Origin: Polynucleobacter sp. MWH-Svant-W18
Lineage (GTDB): Bacteria; Pseudomonadota; Gammaproteobacteria; Burkholderiales; Burkholderiaceae
Length of the DNA: 64,000 bases
NCBI RefSeq assembly: GCF_018687495.1
Contig: NZ_CP061293.1
Span: forward strand, 1,612,001 to 1,676,000
Direction of reading: 5' to 3'
The translations under genes were made by a program, and so were the position numbers. This document shows, piece after piece, positions 46,004 to 56,975 of this stretch (its first letter is position 1; the number at the start of each line of letters is the position of its first letter). The notes beneath the pieces are model-generated. The model worked only from the letters and a program-made list of their open reading frames with translations. It searched no databases and was not told the DNA's origin.

Positions 46004-49000
46004 ACTTCTTGGCGTGGTGATCTGCGCCAATGAAGAGGTACATTGCTGGCACTACAAATAGAGTGAAGAGCGTACCAATTGATAGGCCAGTGAAAATCAC
46101 AATGCCCATTGATTTACGGCCAGCAGCCCCGGCACCAGAGGCAATCACTAGCGGTAAAACGCCAAGCACCATCGCTGCAGTCGTCATCAAGATTGGCCTT
46201 AAGCGCACACTACTCGCCTCCACAATAGCGTCCAATTTGCTCCGCCCTGCGGCTTGCAATTCATTGGCAAATTCCACAATCAAAATACCGTGCTTACTAA
46301 TTAAGCCCATGAGGGTTACCAAGCCAACCTGGGTATATACGTTCAAGGTGGTAAATCCCAAATTAATAAAGATCAATGCGCCAAATAGCGCTAGCGGCAC
46401 AGAAACCAAAATCACAATAGGGTCACGGAAACTTTCAAATTGCGCAGCAAGTACTAAAAAGACAATCAGGATCGCAAAGAACATGGTGACTAAAAAGCCG
46501 CCAGACTCGGCCATAAATTGGCGCGAAGGCCCTGCGTAATCCATACTGTAGCCATTGGGTGCAACCTCTTTCAAGGTTTGGCGCATGTACTCTAATAAAT
46601 CTGCCTGAGAGATGAAAGGGGTACTCACCCCAGAAATCGTGGCGGAATTTAATTGCTGAAAATGGTTGATAGATTGGGGAACAACGCGCTGCTTAATACT
46701 AGCAATCGTGCGCGCCTGAATCATCGCACCACTAGGAGTACGAATATAGTAGTCAAGGATTTGATCTGGATTTAGACGATCTACCTGCTTCACTTGTGGA
46801 ATGACTTTATAAGAGCGGCCAGCGACTGAGAAGTAATTTACATAACCGCCGCCTAAAGCTGCAGACAGTGCAGAGCCAACTTCTTGCTGGGTCATCCCTA
46901 AGGCAGCCACCTTCTCTCGGTCAATGACCAATATATCTTGTGGCTTGTCGATCTTCAAATCAGAATCTACAAAGAAAAAGTTTCCAGAGCGGCGGGCTTT
47001 ATCCAAGACCGCCTGAGACACCTCATTCAGTTGCTCATAAGATTCGGTAGTGTTGATCACCACCTGGACGGGTAAGCCCTGAGCACCAGGTAATGCGGGG
47101 AACTGGAAGGCTGCAACGCGGGCACCTGCAATCGTGTTCCACTTCTGCTGCATATCTTCCTGGAACTTGGTTGCATTACGATTGCGCTCACCCCAATCTT
47201 TAAGGAGTACTCCACCGAAACTACTGGTTGGACTTGTAATTTGAAACATCTGCTCGTATTCAGGCTCAGCACTGGAGATTTGATAAATCTGATCAGCGTA
47301 TGTCTGCATTTGATTCACCGTACTATTAGGTGGCCCTGATGCTTGCATTAATACAATACCCTGATCTTCTGTTGGTGCTAATTCACCCCATGCTGTCGCA
47401 TATAAATAAGCAACGCCTCCTAGAAGAATGACACCCATCACAATAATGACCTGCCAGGTACTTAATAAATCTCGTAGAGTAGATTGATAACTGTGGTGCA
47501 CCTTATCAAAGACTCGATCAATCTTTTGCACGAATGGAGAGGCCTCCTGCTCTTCCGTAAATATGCGTGAGCACATCATCGGTGAAAGTGTTAAGGCAAT
47601 CAATCCAGAAACTGCAACAGCGCTTGCCAAGGTAAACGCAAATTCAGTAAAGAGTGCGCCCGTTAAACCACCTTGGAAGCCAATTGGAATATAGACCGCA
47701 ATCAATACCACGGTCATTGCCAAAATTGGTCCGCCCAATTCACGAGCTGCAATTAATGAGGCTTCTAGAGGAGACTTACCCTCCTTCATATGCCGATCAA
47801 CGTTCTCTACAACGATGATGGCGTCATCAACTACCAATCCAATCGCCAACACCAAAGCTAGCAAGGTTAATAAATTAATGGAATAGCCTAAGACCTGCAT
47901 GAGGAAGAAAGTGCCAATCAAAGATAGCGGCATCGCAATTACCGGAACAGCAACTGCGCGCACACTACCCAAGAAAAGATAGATCACAACCGTCACAATG
48001 AAGAGGGCCTCAAGCAATGTAGAGACAACCTCATCTATTGAGCTTGTGATGAACTTCGTAGAGTCATACACAATCTTGCCAGTCATACCAATCGGCAATT
48101 GCTTTTGAATTCCAGGCACTACATCACGGACTCGCTGAGCAACATCAAGCAAATTGGCCTGGGGTGCCACCTTAATGGCAATAAATACCGATCTTTTACC
48201 GCTGAAGGCCACATTAGTGTTGTAATCCTCTGACCCCAAAGTCACCGTGGCTACCTGATCGAGATAGACGATATTGACGCCATCTTTTTTCACCACCAAC
48301 TTGCGAAACTCTTCCAGAGTATGTAGGTCTGTTCCAGCCACCAAATCAACGGCAACCATGTCCCCCTTAGTGCTGCCAACGGCTGAGAGATAGTTATTGG
48401 CAGCCATGGCGCTATACACATCATCAGCGCCGACTCCCAGACCCGCCATCTTTTCGCGATCTAACCAAGCACGTAAGGCAAATTTTCTGCCACCAGTAAT
48501 TTCAGCATTTTGCACACCCTCAACTGAATCTAACTTGGGCTTTACAACACGTAATAGATAATCAGTAATGGCGTTATTTGCTATCTCATCGCTATAAAAA
48601 CCCATATACATTGCCGCAGTTGATTGACCAACCTGCACTGTCAATACGGGTTGCTGAGCTTGTGGTGGGAGCTGATTCTTCACTGCGCTAATTTGCGTCT
48701 GAATCTGCGTTAATGCAGCATTCGAGTCATAGTTCAACTTCAAAGTAGCAACGATTGTGGATACGCCACTGACGCTTGAAGAAGATAAGTAATCAATTCC
48801 CTGTGCTTGCGCAATAGAGGCTTCAAGCGGCTGCGTAATAAAGCCTGCGATCGTTTCTGGATCGGCACCATAGTACGCAGTAGTGATGGTGACAATCGCA
48901 TTTTGTGTTTGCGGGTATTGATTAACCGGCAAAGATCCAATCGCCTTTAAACCAAATACCAGCACGAGCGCACTCACCACCAGTGACAGCACTGGCTTGC

Positions 49001-49028
49001 GAATGAATGTATCAGTCCAATTTATCAA
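45990..49028 (-). CDS. RND-type efflux permease, HAE1 family
   Basis: Proton-driven inner-membrane pump, 1012 residues, with twelve helices in two halves and two periplasmic loops. Proton-relay Asp pair in IGLVVDDAIIVVENVDRH (near 395-410), LALVLA and GLISKHGILIVEFANE in the second half are characteristic. Substrates cannot be assigned. It follows the adaptor gene by four bases. Confidence 0.95.
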   Translation of the reverse strand: MINWTDTFIRKPVLSLVVSALVLVFGLKAIGSLPVNQYPQTQNAIVTITTAYYGADPETIAGFITQPLEASIAQAQGIDYLSSSSVSGVSTIVATLKLNYDSNAALTQIQTQISAVKNQLPPQAQQPVLTVQVGQSTAAMYMGFYSDEIANNAITDYLLRVVKPKLDSVEGVQNAEITGGRKFALRAWLDREKMAGLGVGADDVYSAMAANNYLSAVGSTKGDMVAVDLVAGTDLHTLEEFRKLVVKKDGVNIVYLDQVATVTLGSEDYNTNVAFSGKRSVFIAIKVAPQANLLDVAQRVRDVVPGIQKQLPIGMTGKIVYDSTKFITSSIDEVVSTLLEALFIVTVVIYLFLGSVRAVAVPVIAMPLSLIGTFFLMQVLGYSINLLTLLALVLAIGLVVDDAIIVVENVDRHMKEGKSPLEASLIAARELGGPILAMTVVLIAVYIPIGFQGGLTGALFTEFAFTLASAVAVSGLIALTLSPMMCSRIFTEEQEASPFVQKIDRVFDKVHHSYQSTLRDLLSTWQVIIVMGVILLGGVAYLYATAWGELAPTEDQGIVLMQASGPPNSTVNQMQTYADQIYQISSAEPEYEQMFQITSPTSSFGGVLLKDWGERNRNATKFQEDMQQKWNTIAGARVAAFQFPALPGAQGLPVQVVINTTESYEQLNEVSQAVLDKARRSGNFFFVDSDLKIDKPQDILVIDREKVAALGMTQQEVGSALSAALGGGYVNYFSVAGRSYKVIPQVKQVDRLNPDQILDYYIRTPSGAMIQARTIASIKQRVVPQSINHFQQLNSATISGVSTPFISQADLLEYMRQTLKEVAPNGYSMDYAGPSRQFMAESGGFLVTMFFAILIVFLVLAAQFESFRDPIVILVSVPLALFGALIFINLGFTTLNVYTQVGLVTLMGLISKHGILIVEFANELQAAGRSKLDAIVEASSVRLRPILMTTAAMVLGVLPLVIASGAGAAGRKSMGIVIFTGLSIGTLFTLFVVPAMYLFIGADHHAKKFKQD

Positions 49029-49032
49029 CTAC

Positions 49033-50364
49033 TTATTCCTGCGGCTTAGGGTCAGGTGAATTTGCTGGTTGCACCTTGTTATTAATAATCAATGGTGTAC
49101 CGTTCTTTAACTTTAGCTGGCCACTAGTAACGACTGTAGCGCCTTCATCAAGGCCTTTTAGAATTGCCACTTGATCACCGCGGGTTGATCCAGTGGTAAC
49201 AAATACCTGTTGTGCCTCTAGGGAAGGATTACCTTGCTTATCTTTCTTTCCAGTTGGCTTAGCAATAAATACCGTTGAGCCATACGGGTTATACGTGACA
49301 GCAGTTTGCGGCAAAGTCAACAACTTGACCTGATCACCAAGCTTAATATTTACATTGGCAAACATGCCGGGAAGAATCTTCTTATCAGGATTGGCAATTT
49401 GTGCCTCAACTTGAATATTTCGTGTGTTGGTATCAACTTTCGGACTCACCGCAGTGATTTTTCCAGTAAAGCTAGCATCTTTAAAAGCATCAGTTGTCAC
49501 AACAACCTCTTGGCCAACTTGTATTTGCTCTGCATTGTTCTGAGGCAAGTTGAAATCTACAAAAATAGGATCCAACGTTTGCAAGGTGAGAAGCTTATCG
49601 CCTGGGTTGACGTACTGACCAGGATTAATCGAGACAATACCGACGCGGCCACTAAAGGGGGCTTTCAGATTTTTCTTTGCTACTAAAGCTATCTGCGACT
49701 CAACCTGGGCTTGCTTTGATTTTGCATCAGCAGCGCTGGTATCAAAAACGTTTTTGCTAATTGCTTGGATAGCTAACTGCCGTCTATCACGCTCATTAAT
49801 GACTTTAGCCAAATCAGCCATAGCCTTTAGTGATTTCAACTGCGCGACGTCTGAAGCATCATTTAACTTAATGAGTAATTCGCCTTCTGTGACATCTTGG
49901 CCAGATTTAATCGGCACTGTGAGCACCAGACCGCCAATTTCGGTACTTAACTCCACGCCCCGAAAAGCGCGAACATTACCAACGCTCGTTAATTTCGGTT
50001 GCCACTCTGTATTGGAGACCGCCATCGTTGAGACGGTTGCTGGTGGCAGACCCATACCGGAGATGAAATGCTTAATCATGAAAGTCTTGAACTGATTAAA
50101 AGCAAAAATCAATCCTAGGAGTAAAAAGACACCACACAACATAATGGTCATACGACGCTGCAATGGCTCCATAGCCATCAACTTGGCATAAGCTTTGGTA
50201 CCCCGCCATTTTTGACCCATGCGCGCATAGAAGGCTTTGGCTTTTTCCCAGAGAGCGATTACCCTCTCGCGCAACTTCCACTCAATCGCCTTGCGCTGGA
50301 CCCAGGCCCATAAAGCAAGCACCAAAGCAATAACTTTGCTTTTAATTGTTTCCGGAAGTTTCAT
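49033..50364 (-). CDS. RND periplasmic adaptor (membrane fusion protein)
   Basis: Bridges the pump and outer-membrane channel. The 443-residue protein has an unusually long cytoplasmic N-terminal region (about 70 residues, basic and amphipathic) before its single membrane helix (72-90). Then follow the lipoyl-like half-motifs, KAPFSGRVGIVSINPGQYVNPGDKL, a beta-barrel region (TTDAFKDASFTGKITAVSPKVD) and a Pro/Lys-rich C-terminus. Its start overlaps the outer-membrane gene by 23 bases. Confidence 0.92.
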   Translation of the reverse strand: MKLPETIKSKVIALVLALWAWVQRKAIEWKLRERVIALWEKAKAFYARMGQKWRGTKAYAKLMAMEPLQRRMTIMLCGVFLLLGLIFAFNQFKTFMIKHFISGMGLPPATVSTMAVSNTEWQPKLTSVGNVRAFRGVELSTEIGGLVLTVPIKSGQDVTEGELLIKLNDASDVAQLKSLKAMADLAKVINERDRRQLAIQAISKNVFDTSAADAKSKQAQVESQIALVAKKNLKAPFSGRVGIVSINPGQYVNPGDKLLTLQTLDPIFVDFNLPQNNAEQIQVGQEVVVTTDAFKDASFTGKITAVSPKVDTNTRNIQVEAQIANPDKKILPGMFANVNIKLGDQVKLLTLPQTAVTYNPYGSTVFIAKPTGKKDKQGNPSLEAQQVFVTTGSTRGDQVAILKGLDEGATVVTSGQLKLKNGTPLIINNKVQPANSPDPKPQE

Positions 50365-51883
50365 TTTGATCTTTATTCGCTATGTCTTTTGGTTTAAATG
50401 CAGGACCGCTACGATTCCACCAGCCGCCCCCTAATGCTGCAAAAAGCGCTGCCGTATCAGAAAAGCGCGTTGCTTGAGCTGATACAGATTTCACTTTTGC
50501 TTGCTGATACTGATTTTGGTAATACAAAACGGCTAAGTAACTTGCCGTACCTAATTTGTATTGCTGTTGAACAAGCTCCAAAGTTTCGTAAGCATAACGC
50601 TCGGCATCAGATGCGGCTTTGAGTGCTTGCGCACCGGTTTCAAGCGCACGTAGAGCGTTGGCAACTTCTTGAAACGCATTTAAGACAGTGGCTTGATATT
50701 GAAAAGCCGCTTGCTCGTAGGCAGCAATGGCACCACGTCGCTGGGCCAGTAATTGCCCGCCTTGAAATAGTGGCTGCAAAATTCCACCACCCAATGACCA
50801 CAATGATGAATTCGGACCAAATAAATTATTAGAGGTGAGTGAAGCAGATCCAATTGAGCCGGTGATGTTGAACTGCGGTAATAAATTGGCAGTTGCCACC
50901 CCAACAAATGCATTTTGAGCCTTCAGTTGGGCTTCTGCAGCCCGCACATCAGGGCGCTGACGCACTAGGTTTGATGGGACTGAGAGAGGCAATTTTTCAG
51001 GCAATTGCAAATTTGCAAGATCGAACTTTGCAATATTTGCATTGCTGGGTAGTTCACCAACGAGCACAGCCAATTGATTGCGAGCAAAGGCTAAATTACG
51101 TTCGTAGGTAAATAAATCTACTTGTGAGTTTGAAACCAATGTCCTTTGGGAGGTGACATCAACTTTAGACACCGTGCCAATCAGCAATTGTTTTTCAGTG
51201 ACTTCTGCAAGATTGGTTTGCGCTTTCAGAATTTCTTCCGTTGCTTGCATTTGCGCACGCAGTGCTGCTTCTTTTACCGCACTGGTGACCACATTGGCAG
51301 TTAAAGAAAGATAAGCGCCCTCAAGCTGAAACTGGGCAACTTCTGCTTGTGCTTTAGCACCTTCTACAGCGCGGCGAGCCCCTCCAAACACATCTAACTT
51401 ATAGGTAACGTTTACTGAGGCGTTATAGAGGTTATAAGTATCAGAGCCATAGGGTAGGCCATAAATTGCTGAAGGTTGAAGTTGACGAGTGGCCCCGCCA
51501 CTTGCGCTCACCGCTGGAAAATATTGCCCGCCAATTTGAGCGTTTACATTTTCTTGTGCAACCCGTAAAGCAGCATCGGCTGCGCCTAAGGTTGGACTTT
51601 GTTCCAATGCCTTTTTAATCAGCGCATCTAACTCTGGTGATTTGTAAAGCTCCCACCATTGGGCCTCAATATCTGCACCCTCAATAAATTCTTGGGAGCT
51701 GCCCCCAGGAACGCCAGGCGCTGTAGTTAACTTTTGGGATAAGGTAGTTTCGGTATACGAAGAAGTTTTAGGCGATTCAGGTTGCTTAAAGTCTGGTCCT
51801 ACAGCGCAAGCAGAGAGCGCCCCAGCACAAATCAGGGGAAGCAACTTTAAGCAGAAGGATTGGGAAACTTTTGGTAGAAACAT
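50342..51883 (-). CDS. Outer-membrane efflux lipoprotein, NodT family
   Basis: TolC-like channel for the RND pump. Counting from the ATG at 51883 it has 513 residues: a signal ending in lipobox LSAC (about 27), VGPDFKQPE, then paired coiled-coil helix repeats with RQRPDVRAAEAQLKAQNA (family block) near 290. The ATG has no ribosome site; an upstream TTG after GAGGA is an alternative start, two to four residues longer. The first gene of the three-gene operon; the order outer membrane-adaptor-permease is less usual. Confidence 0.9.
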   Translation of the reverse strand: MFLPKVSQSFCLKLLPLICAGALSACAVGPDFKQPESPKTSSYTETTLSQKLTTAPGVPGGSSQEFIEGADIEAQWWELYKSPELDALIKKALEQSPTLGAADAALRVAQENVNAQIGGQYFPAVSASGGATRQLQPSAIYGLPYGSDTYNLYNASVNVTYKLDVFGGARRAVEGAKAQAEVAQFQLEGAYLSLTANVVTSAVKEAALRAQMQATEEILKAQTNLAEVTEKQLLIGTVSKVDVTSQRTLVSNSQVDLFTYERNLAFARNQLAVLVGELPSNANIAKFDLANLQLPEKLPLSVPSNLVRQRPDVRAAEAQLKAQNAFVGVATANLLPQFNITGSIGSASLTSNNLFGPNSSLWSLGGGILQPLFQGGQLLAQRRGAIAAYEQAAFQYQATVLNAFQEVANALRALETGAQALKAASDAERYAYETLELVQQQYKLGTASYLAVLYYQNQYQQAKVKSVSAQATRFSDTAALFAALGGGWWNRSGPAFKPKDIANKDQNETSGNN

Positions 51884-52018
51884 GTGTTGCAACAAATATC
51901 CTCTTTTATAAGGCTTATTTGAACACAATTTAAAAATCAAATCTTATAAAGCTATGATTTTATTAGTGAAATTAGTACAACTCTGTCCATTTTATTTTAT
52001 GCAGAAAACAAAATTGTC

Positions 52019-52690
52019 TTACTGCTTGGGAATGGCTCTAATTACATACTGCATCGGTAAAGCATCCGATGCTGAAACTTGTGGATCGGCACCAGCAGCT
52101 TTTGCCATTAACTCAATTATTGGCAAAAATAAATCTCTATTTTTTTCTTCGTATATCAATGGTCTACCATTCTCTATTTGGAACCCTGTTTGATCAAACA
52201 TTTCAATTAAAGTCTGGCGCGTGAACCAGCGAAGATGAGTTTTATCTAATAGCCCCATATCTTCATAACGGAAATCCCCAATGCTGAGCTTAGCCTGCAA
52301 GCTCCAGTGCTGAGCATTAGGGATGCATGCTACAACACATCCAGAATGTGGAATTACCTTTCTAATACGTTGAAGAATCGCCCAAGGATCCCTGAAGTGT
52401 TCGAGTACATCCCCAAAAATCCAACAATCTCGATCGGATTGTTCAGTCCAAAAATCCTCAGTAGCAGCCTCAAGGTTAAGGACTATGGATCTATCACAAT
52501 ATCTTTTAGCAAGATCTGCATATCCTGCATCTATTTCAACACCCAAGTAATCACAATCAGGAGATAAAGTTTTAAATTCTCGAGCTAACGCACCCGAACT
52601 ACATCCAATCTCGATTATTTTTTTGGAATTAGTAGGGATAAATTCTAAAAGTGCTGGATTATGCACATCATGCGCAGGGGTCTGGTCCAC
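52019..52690 (-). CDS. SAM-dependent methyltransferase, class I
   Basis: A 223-residue Rossmann-fold methyltransferase with motif I EIGCSSGALAREF (near 27-39), GVEIDAGYADLAKRYCDR, FGDVLEHFRDPWAIL (near 93) and HLRWFTRQTL. The last block is typical of methyltransferases in O-antigen and exopolysaccharide clusters, but the neighbours here are glmS and an efflux operon. Starts at GTG after AGGA. It is AT-richer than neighbours by eye, so acquisition is possible. Confidence 0.85.
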   Translation of the reverse strand: MDQTPAHDVHNPALLEFIPTNSKKIIEIGCSSGALAREFKTLSPDCDYLGVEIDAGYADLAKRYCDRSIVLNLEAATEDFWTEQSDRDCWIFGDVLEHFRDPWAILQRIRKVIPHSGCVVACIPNAQHWSLQAKLSIGDFRYEDMGLLDKTHLRWFTRQTLIEMFDQTGFQIENGRPLIYEEKNRDLFLPIIELMAKAAGADPQVSASDALPMQYVIRAIPKQ

Positions 52691-52737
52691 TTTTTAATCC
52701 TTTTTATATTGGTTGCTAATAGCAATCTTCAAAAATA

Positions 52738-54570
52738 TTACTCAACTGTGACACTCTTTGCTAGGTTTCTGGGCTTATCCACATCAGTACCACGCGCACA
52801 AGCTGTGTGATAGGCCAGCAACTGAAGTGGCACTGCATGCAAAATAGGGGATAGATTGCCATAGTGCTCAGGTAGGCGGATGACATGAATGCCTTCACTA
52901 TTCACGATCTCAGAATCTTGGTCCGCAAAAACATAGAGCTTGCCACCACGCGCTTTCACTTCTTGCATGTTGGATTTAAGCTTTTCTAAGAGCGTGTCAT
53001 GAGGTGCAACGGTAACAACTGGCATCTTGTCTGTCACTAAGGCTAATGGCCCATGTTTTAACTCACCAGCTGGATAGGCCTCCGCATGAATATAAGAGAT
53101 TTCTTTTAACTTCAGTGCGCCCTCAAGCGCAATCGGGTAATGCAAGCCACGACCTAAGAAAAGCGCATTTTCACACTTAGCAAACACCTCACTCCAGGCA
53201 ATGATTTGTGGCTCTAAGGCTAATACAGCATGAAGGGCTTTAGGGAGATGGCGCAACTCTCTGAGAAGCTCTTTTTCCTTCTCGGAAGAGATTCTCCCTG
53301 CTCGCTTCGCCAACGATACAGCCAGAAGGTATAAAGCGAGAAGTTGGGTAGTAAATGCTTTAGTAGAAGCAACACCGATTTCAGTGCCAGCTTTGGTCAA
53401 GAAATGCCATGCAGTTTCACGCACCATTGCGCTGCTAGCTACGTTGCAAATTGCCAATGTATAAGGGTGCCCAAGCGCTTTAGCATGACGTAAAGCTGCC
53501 AAAGTATCTGCTGTCTCACCAGATTGAGAAACCACCACAATCAATGTCTTTGGATTAGGAACGGTTGTTCTGTAGCGATACTCGCTAGCAATCTCAACTT
53601 GTGTTGGAATGCCCGCAATATCTTCTAACCAATATTTAGCAACACATGCAGAGTAGTAACTTGTGCCACACGCCAGAATCAGAATTTGATCAAATGCTTT
53701 CCAGTCATCAGGATTGGCATGAAAGAGTTCAGGCCCAAAGCTAGCAATATTGGCTAATGTATCGCCAATTGCTCTAGGTTGTTCAAAAATCTCTTTTTGC
53801 ATGTAGTGCTGATAAGGTCCAAGATCAACAGAATCAGCCTGCGCTGGCATGGGTTTACGCTCTCTTTGAACAGCATTTCCATGTTGATCAATGATGTCCA
53901 CACTCTCAGCCTTCAGAATAGCAACATCACCTTCTTCCAAATACATCATGGAGCTAGCGCGCCCAGCTAAAGCTAGCGCATCTGAAGCAAGAAAGTTTTC
54001 ATGATCACCCAGCGCTACGACCAAAGGCGAGCCAACGCGAGCACCGACAAGCATACTTGGATTGTCTTGAGCAATGACGCCAATTGCATACGCACCATGA
54101 AGCTTAGGCAAGACTGCCCTGACTGACTGAGCAATATCTTTTTGACCGCTAGCTACATATTGCTGATGAATTAAATGGGCAATCACTTCTGTATCAGTCT
54201 CTGAAGTAAATGTGTAACCAGCCGCTTTTAATTCTGAGCGTAGCGTTTCATAATTTTCAATAATGCCGTTGTGCACTACTGCCACAAGACTGCCAGATAT
54301 ATGCGGGTGGGCATTTTGCGTATCGGGCTTACCATGCGTTGCCCAACGAGTATGGGCAATACCAATAGTCCCTACGAACTCTTTACCCTGCTCCGCCAAT
54401 TCTGAAACACGAGCGGTAGTTCGAGCTCTTTCAATCGGATGCTTAGGGTCTTCACTATTAATCAACGCAAATCCACAGGAGTCATACCCGCGATATTCAA
54501 GGCGACGTAGACCCTCTATCAAAACATCAACGATATTGTGGTGAGATGCTGCGCCAACAATGCCGCACAT
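52738..54570 (-). CDS. glmS: Glucosamine-6-phosphate synthase (glutamine-fructose-6-phosphate aminotransferase)
   Basis: First dedicated step of amino-sugar synthesis for peptidoglycan and lipopolysaccharide. The 610-residue protein has the N-terminal nucleophile Cys2 (MCGIVGAAS), the glutaminase loop RWATHG, and two SIS domains with [10 protein letters not shown] and GTSYYSA, ending in the family-typical [11 protein letters not shown]. Stop of glmU and its start share one base, so it is coupled to glmU. No glmS ribozyme is seen, as expected for this lineage. Confidence 0.97.
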   Translation of the reverse strand: MCGIVGAASHHNIVDVLIEGLRRLEYRGYDSCGFALINSEDPKHPIERARTTARVSELAEQGKEFVGTIGIAHTRWATHGKPDTQNAHPHISGSLVAVVHNGIIENYETLRSELKAAGYTFTSETDTEVIAHLIHQQYVASGQKDIAQSVRAVLPKLHGAYAIGVIAQDNPSMLVGARVGSPLVVALGDHENFLASDALALAGRASSMMYLEEGDVAILKAESVDIIDQHGNAVQRERKPMPAQADSVDLGPYQHYMQKEIFEQPRAIGDTLANIASFGPELFHANPDDWKAFDQILILACGTSYYSACVAKYWLEDIAGIPTQVEIASEYRYRTTVPNPKTLIVVVSQSGETADTLAALRHAKALGHPYTLAICNVASSAMVRETAWHFLTKAGTEIGVASTKAFTTQLLALYLLAVSLAKRAGRISSEKEKELLRELRHLPKALHAVLALEPQIIAWSEVFAKCENALFLGRGLHYPIALEGALKLKEISYIHAEAYPAGELKHGPLALVTDKMPVVTVAPHDTLLEKLKSNMQEVKARGGKLYVFADQDSEIVNSEGIHVIRLPEHYGNLSPILHAVPLQLLAYHTACARGTDVDKPRNLAKSVTVE

Positions 54571-56060
54571 TATTTTTTACCTTTTACAGTTTTTTTAACA
54601 ACTGCTTTCTTGACGAGTACTTTTTTAGCAACCGCTTTTTTCGCCACAGGCTTCTTGACTTGCTTTACAGGGCGCTGCCATTGCAAAGAAACTTGCCGAG
54701 CTCTGGATACTGTCAACTGATTGGCAGGTGCATCTTTAGTTAAGGTGGTTCCTGCGCCTAGTGTGGCTCCACGGCCTACACGAACTGGTGCAACCAATTG
54801 GGTATCAGAACCAATAAAAACATCATCTTCAATAATGGTCTGATGTTTATTGACACCATCATAGTTACAAGTAATTGTGCCAGCTCCGATATTGACTCTG
54901 GAACCGACAATGGAATCGCCAACATAGGCTAAATGATTTGCCTTACTGTTTGCTGCGATCTTGCTGTTCTTCACTTCTACGAAGTTACCAATATGAACAT
55001 CGTTAGCCAGATCTGCTCCTGGGCGTAAACGTGCATAAGGGCCAATAATGGATTGGTTACCAACTTTGGCACCGTCAATATGGCTATAGGCATTTACGAT
55101 AACATCTTTACCAAGTACGCTATTACGAATCACGCAGTAGGGCCCAATTTTTGTACCAGCTGCCAAAGAGACGTCGCCCTCAAAGATGCAGCCCACATCA
55201 ATAAAAACATCTGTGCCACATTCCAAGGTGCCACGTACATCAATACGTGCAGGATCAGAAAGGGATACACCGGCAGCCATTAACTGAGTAGCAATATGCA
55301 ATTGATGAGCTCGCTCTAAAGCGGCCAATTGATCGCGGCTGTTTACTCCAACAGTTTCAAACTCATGAGTGGCTTGTGTTGTACGAATTGGCACACCATC
55401 TTTAACCGCCATCGCAATCACATCCGTTAAGTAGTACTCACCTTGCGCATTGCTAGCACGCAATGCTTTAAGCCACCTCTTTAATGCATTGGTAGGCAGC
55501 ACCATAATGCCGGTATTAATTTCTTGAATACTTTTTTGTGCAGATGTAGCATCTTTCTCTTCAACGATTGCTGCAACAGAACCATCGGTATCGCGCACAA
55601 TGCGGCCGTAGCCAGTAGGGTTTGCAAGATGCTGTGTCAGCAAAGCCAAAGCAGCATCTTGACCACGGACACCATCGGCTAATTTAAGCAACTTGCTCAG
55701 AGTATCTTTACCAGTCAGCGGCACATCGCCATACAGAACTAAAGTGGGCTCTTGGACATCAAGTTTTGATAGTGCCTGTAATAGTGCATGTCCAGTTCCC
55801 TTCTGCTCAGCTTGAAGTGCAGTAGTCACTTTGGCAAATCTGGAATCTTCTTTGCTCAGATTGAGCAGAAAGTCTTTAACGTCAACAGCACCATGTCCAA
55901 CGACAACGATGGGTCCTGTTTTAGACTGCTTGCCCTGTAAAGATAATGCGGTGTCGAGGACATACTGAAGCAGGGGCTTACCTGCCAGAGTTTGCAGAAC
56001 CTTGGGCAAGGCGGATTTCATCCGCTTTCCTTGCCCAGCAGCCAATATGACGATATTCAT
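54570..56060 (-). CDS. glmU: Bifunctional GlmU with a histone-like basic tail
   Basis: Acetylates glucosamine 1-phosphate and forms UDP-GlcNAc. The N-terminal uridylyltransferase starts with [17 protein letters not shown] (6-22) and the C-terminal acetyltransferase is a left-handed beta-helix of hexapeptides, with NYDGVNKH. The protein has 496 residues against 456 in E. coli; the difference is a 34-residue Lys-rich tail (about 463-496) extending the usual RPVKKK end. It lies between ttcA (four-base overlap) and glmS. Confidence 0.96.
   Translation of the reverse strand: MNIVILAAGQGKRMKSALPKVLQTLAGKPLLQYVLDTALSLQGKQSKTGPIVVVGHGAVDVKDFLLNLSKEDSRFAKVTTALQAEQKGTGHALLQALSKLDVQEPTLVLYGDVPLTGKDTLSKLLKLADGVRGQDAALALLTQHLANPTGYGRIVRDTDGSVAAIVEEKDATSAQKSIQEINTGIMVLPTNALKRWLKALRASNAQGEYYLTDVIAMAVKDGVPIRTTQATHEFETVGVNSRDQLAALERAHQLHIATQLMAAGVSLSDPARIDVRGTLECGTDVFIDVGCIFEGDVSLAAGTKIGPYCVIRNSVLGKDVIVNAYSHIDGAKVGNQSIIGPYARLRPGADLANDVHIGNFVEVKNSKIAANSKANHLAYVGDSIVGSRVNIGAGTITCNYDGVNKHQTIIEDDVFIGSDTQLVAPVRVGRGATLGAGTTLTKDAPANQLTVSRARQVSLQWQRPVKQVKKPVAKKAVAKKVLVKKAVVKKTVKGKK
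54573..54674 (-). repeat. Five-residue KK repeats at the GlmU C-terminus
   Basis: The last 34 codons encode 14 lysines, arranged with KK pairs exactly every five residues ([20 protein letters not shown]), as in histone H1-like proteins. A glycine near the end breaks the period. The acetyltransferase domain is complete before it. Confidence 0.8.
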
Positions 56061-56965
56061 AAAGGGGGATTATAAGTCCCCTGTATGAGGGTTCCACAAG
56101 CCAATTCATCCAATTCAGCCTCATCAATCGCCTTATCTCCAGATGACCTAGCGGCAATTCCGGATAGCTCTGTGGAAATCTCTAAATTTTGGAAGTCAAA
56201 CGCTTCGCCATCCATTAAATGGGAGGGCACGATGTGATGCATGGAGCGAAAGAGATTTTCAACCCGCCCAGGATGCTTCTTTTCCCAGTCGCGAAGCATT
56301 TCTTTCATCACCTGGCGTTGAAGATTGGGCTGACTGCCGCATAAATCACATGGAATGATGGGGAAATTCATATCGACCGCATAGCGCTCTAATAGCTTCT
56401 CAGGCACATAAGCTAATGGACGAATCACAATATGCTTGCCATCATCTGAACGTAACTTCGGGGGCATGCCTTTTAACTTGCCTGCATAAAACATATTGAG
56501 CATCAATGTTTCTAGGATATCGTCACGATGGTGACCTAAAGCAATCTTAGTTGCACCCAATTCATCGGCAACACGATACAAAATGCCCCGACGTAAACGC
56601 GAACATAATCCACAAGTTGTTTTACCCTCAGGGATCACGCGCTTCACAATACTGTAGGTATCTTGCTCTTCAATATGAAATTGTACGCCTAAGCCCTTTA
56701 AATAATTTGGCAAAGTTTCTGCTGGAAAGTTTGGCTGTTTTTGATCTAGATTTACCGCAACAATTTCGAAGTTAATCGGTGCTCGCTCACGCAACTTCAT
56801 CAAGATATCGAGCAGGGCGTAACTATCCTTGCCGCCAGATACACACACCATTACCTTATCGCCATCTTCAATCATGCCAAAGTCACCAATAGCCTGACCT
56901 ACCAAGCGACAGAGTTTTTTCTCTAGCTTGTTTTCTTCAAAGACAACTTTACGAATATCGCCCAT
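56057..56965 (-). CDS. ttcA: tRNA 2-thiocytidine synthetase TtcA
   Basis: Thiolates cytidine 32 of certain tRNAs using an iron-sulfur cluster. The 302-residue protein has the PP-loop [13 protein letters not shown] (near 44-56) and two CxxC motifs, TCGLCSR (near 122) and CDLCGSQ (near 207). Downstream it overlaps glmU by four bases, and folB lies ten bases upstream. Confidence 0.95.
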   Translation of the reverse strand: MGDIRKVVFEENKLEKKLCRLVGQAIGDFGMIEDGDKVMVCVSGGKDSYALLDILMKLRERAPINFEIVAVNLDQKQPNFPAETLPNYLKGLGVQFHIEEQDTYSIVKRVIPEGKTTCGLCSRLRRGILYRVADELGATKIALGHHRDDILETLMLNMFYAGKLKGMPPKLRSDDGKHIVIRPLAYVPEKLLERYAVDMNFPIIPCDLCGSQPNLQRQVMKEMLRDWEKKHPGRVENLFRSMHHIVPSHLMDGEAFDFQNLEISTELSGIAARSSGDKAIDEAELDELACGTLIQGTYNPPL

Positions 56966-56975
56966 TGCTACTCAC

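Noticed and set aside
51954..52193. 79-codon plus-strand frame between the efflux operon and the methyltransferase
   Set aside because: Mostly antisense to the methyltransferase 3' end and lacks a ribosome site; the intergenic part is simply AT-rich.
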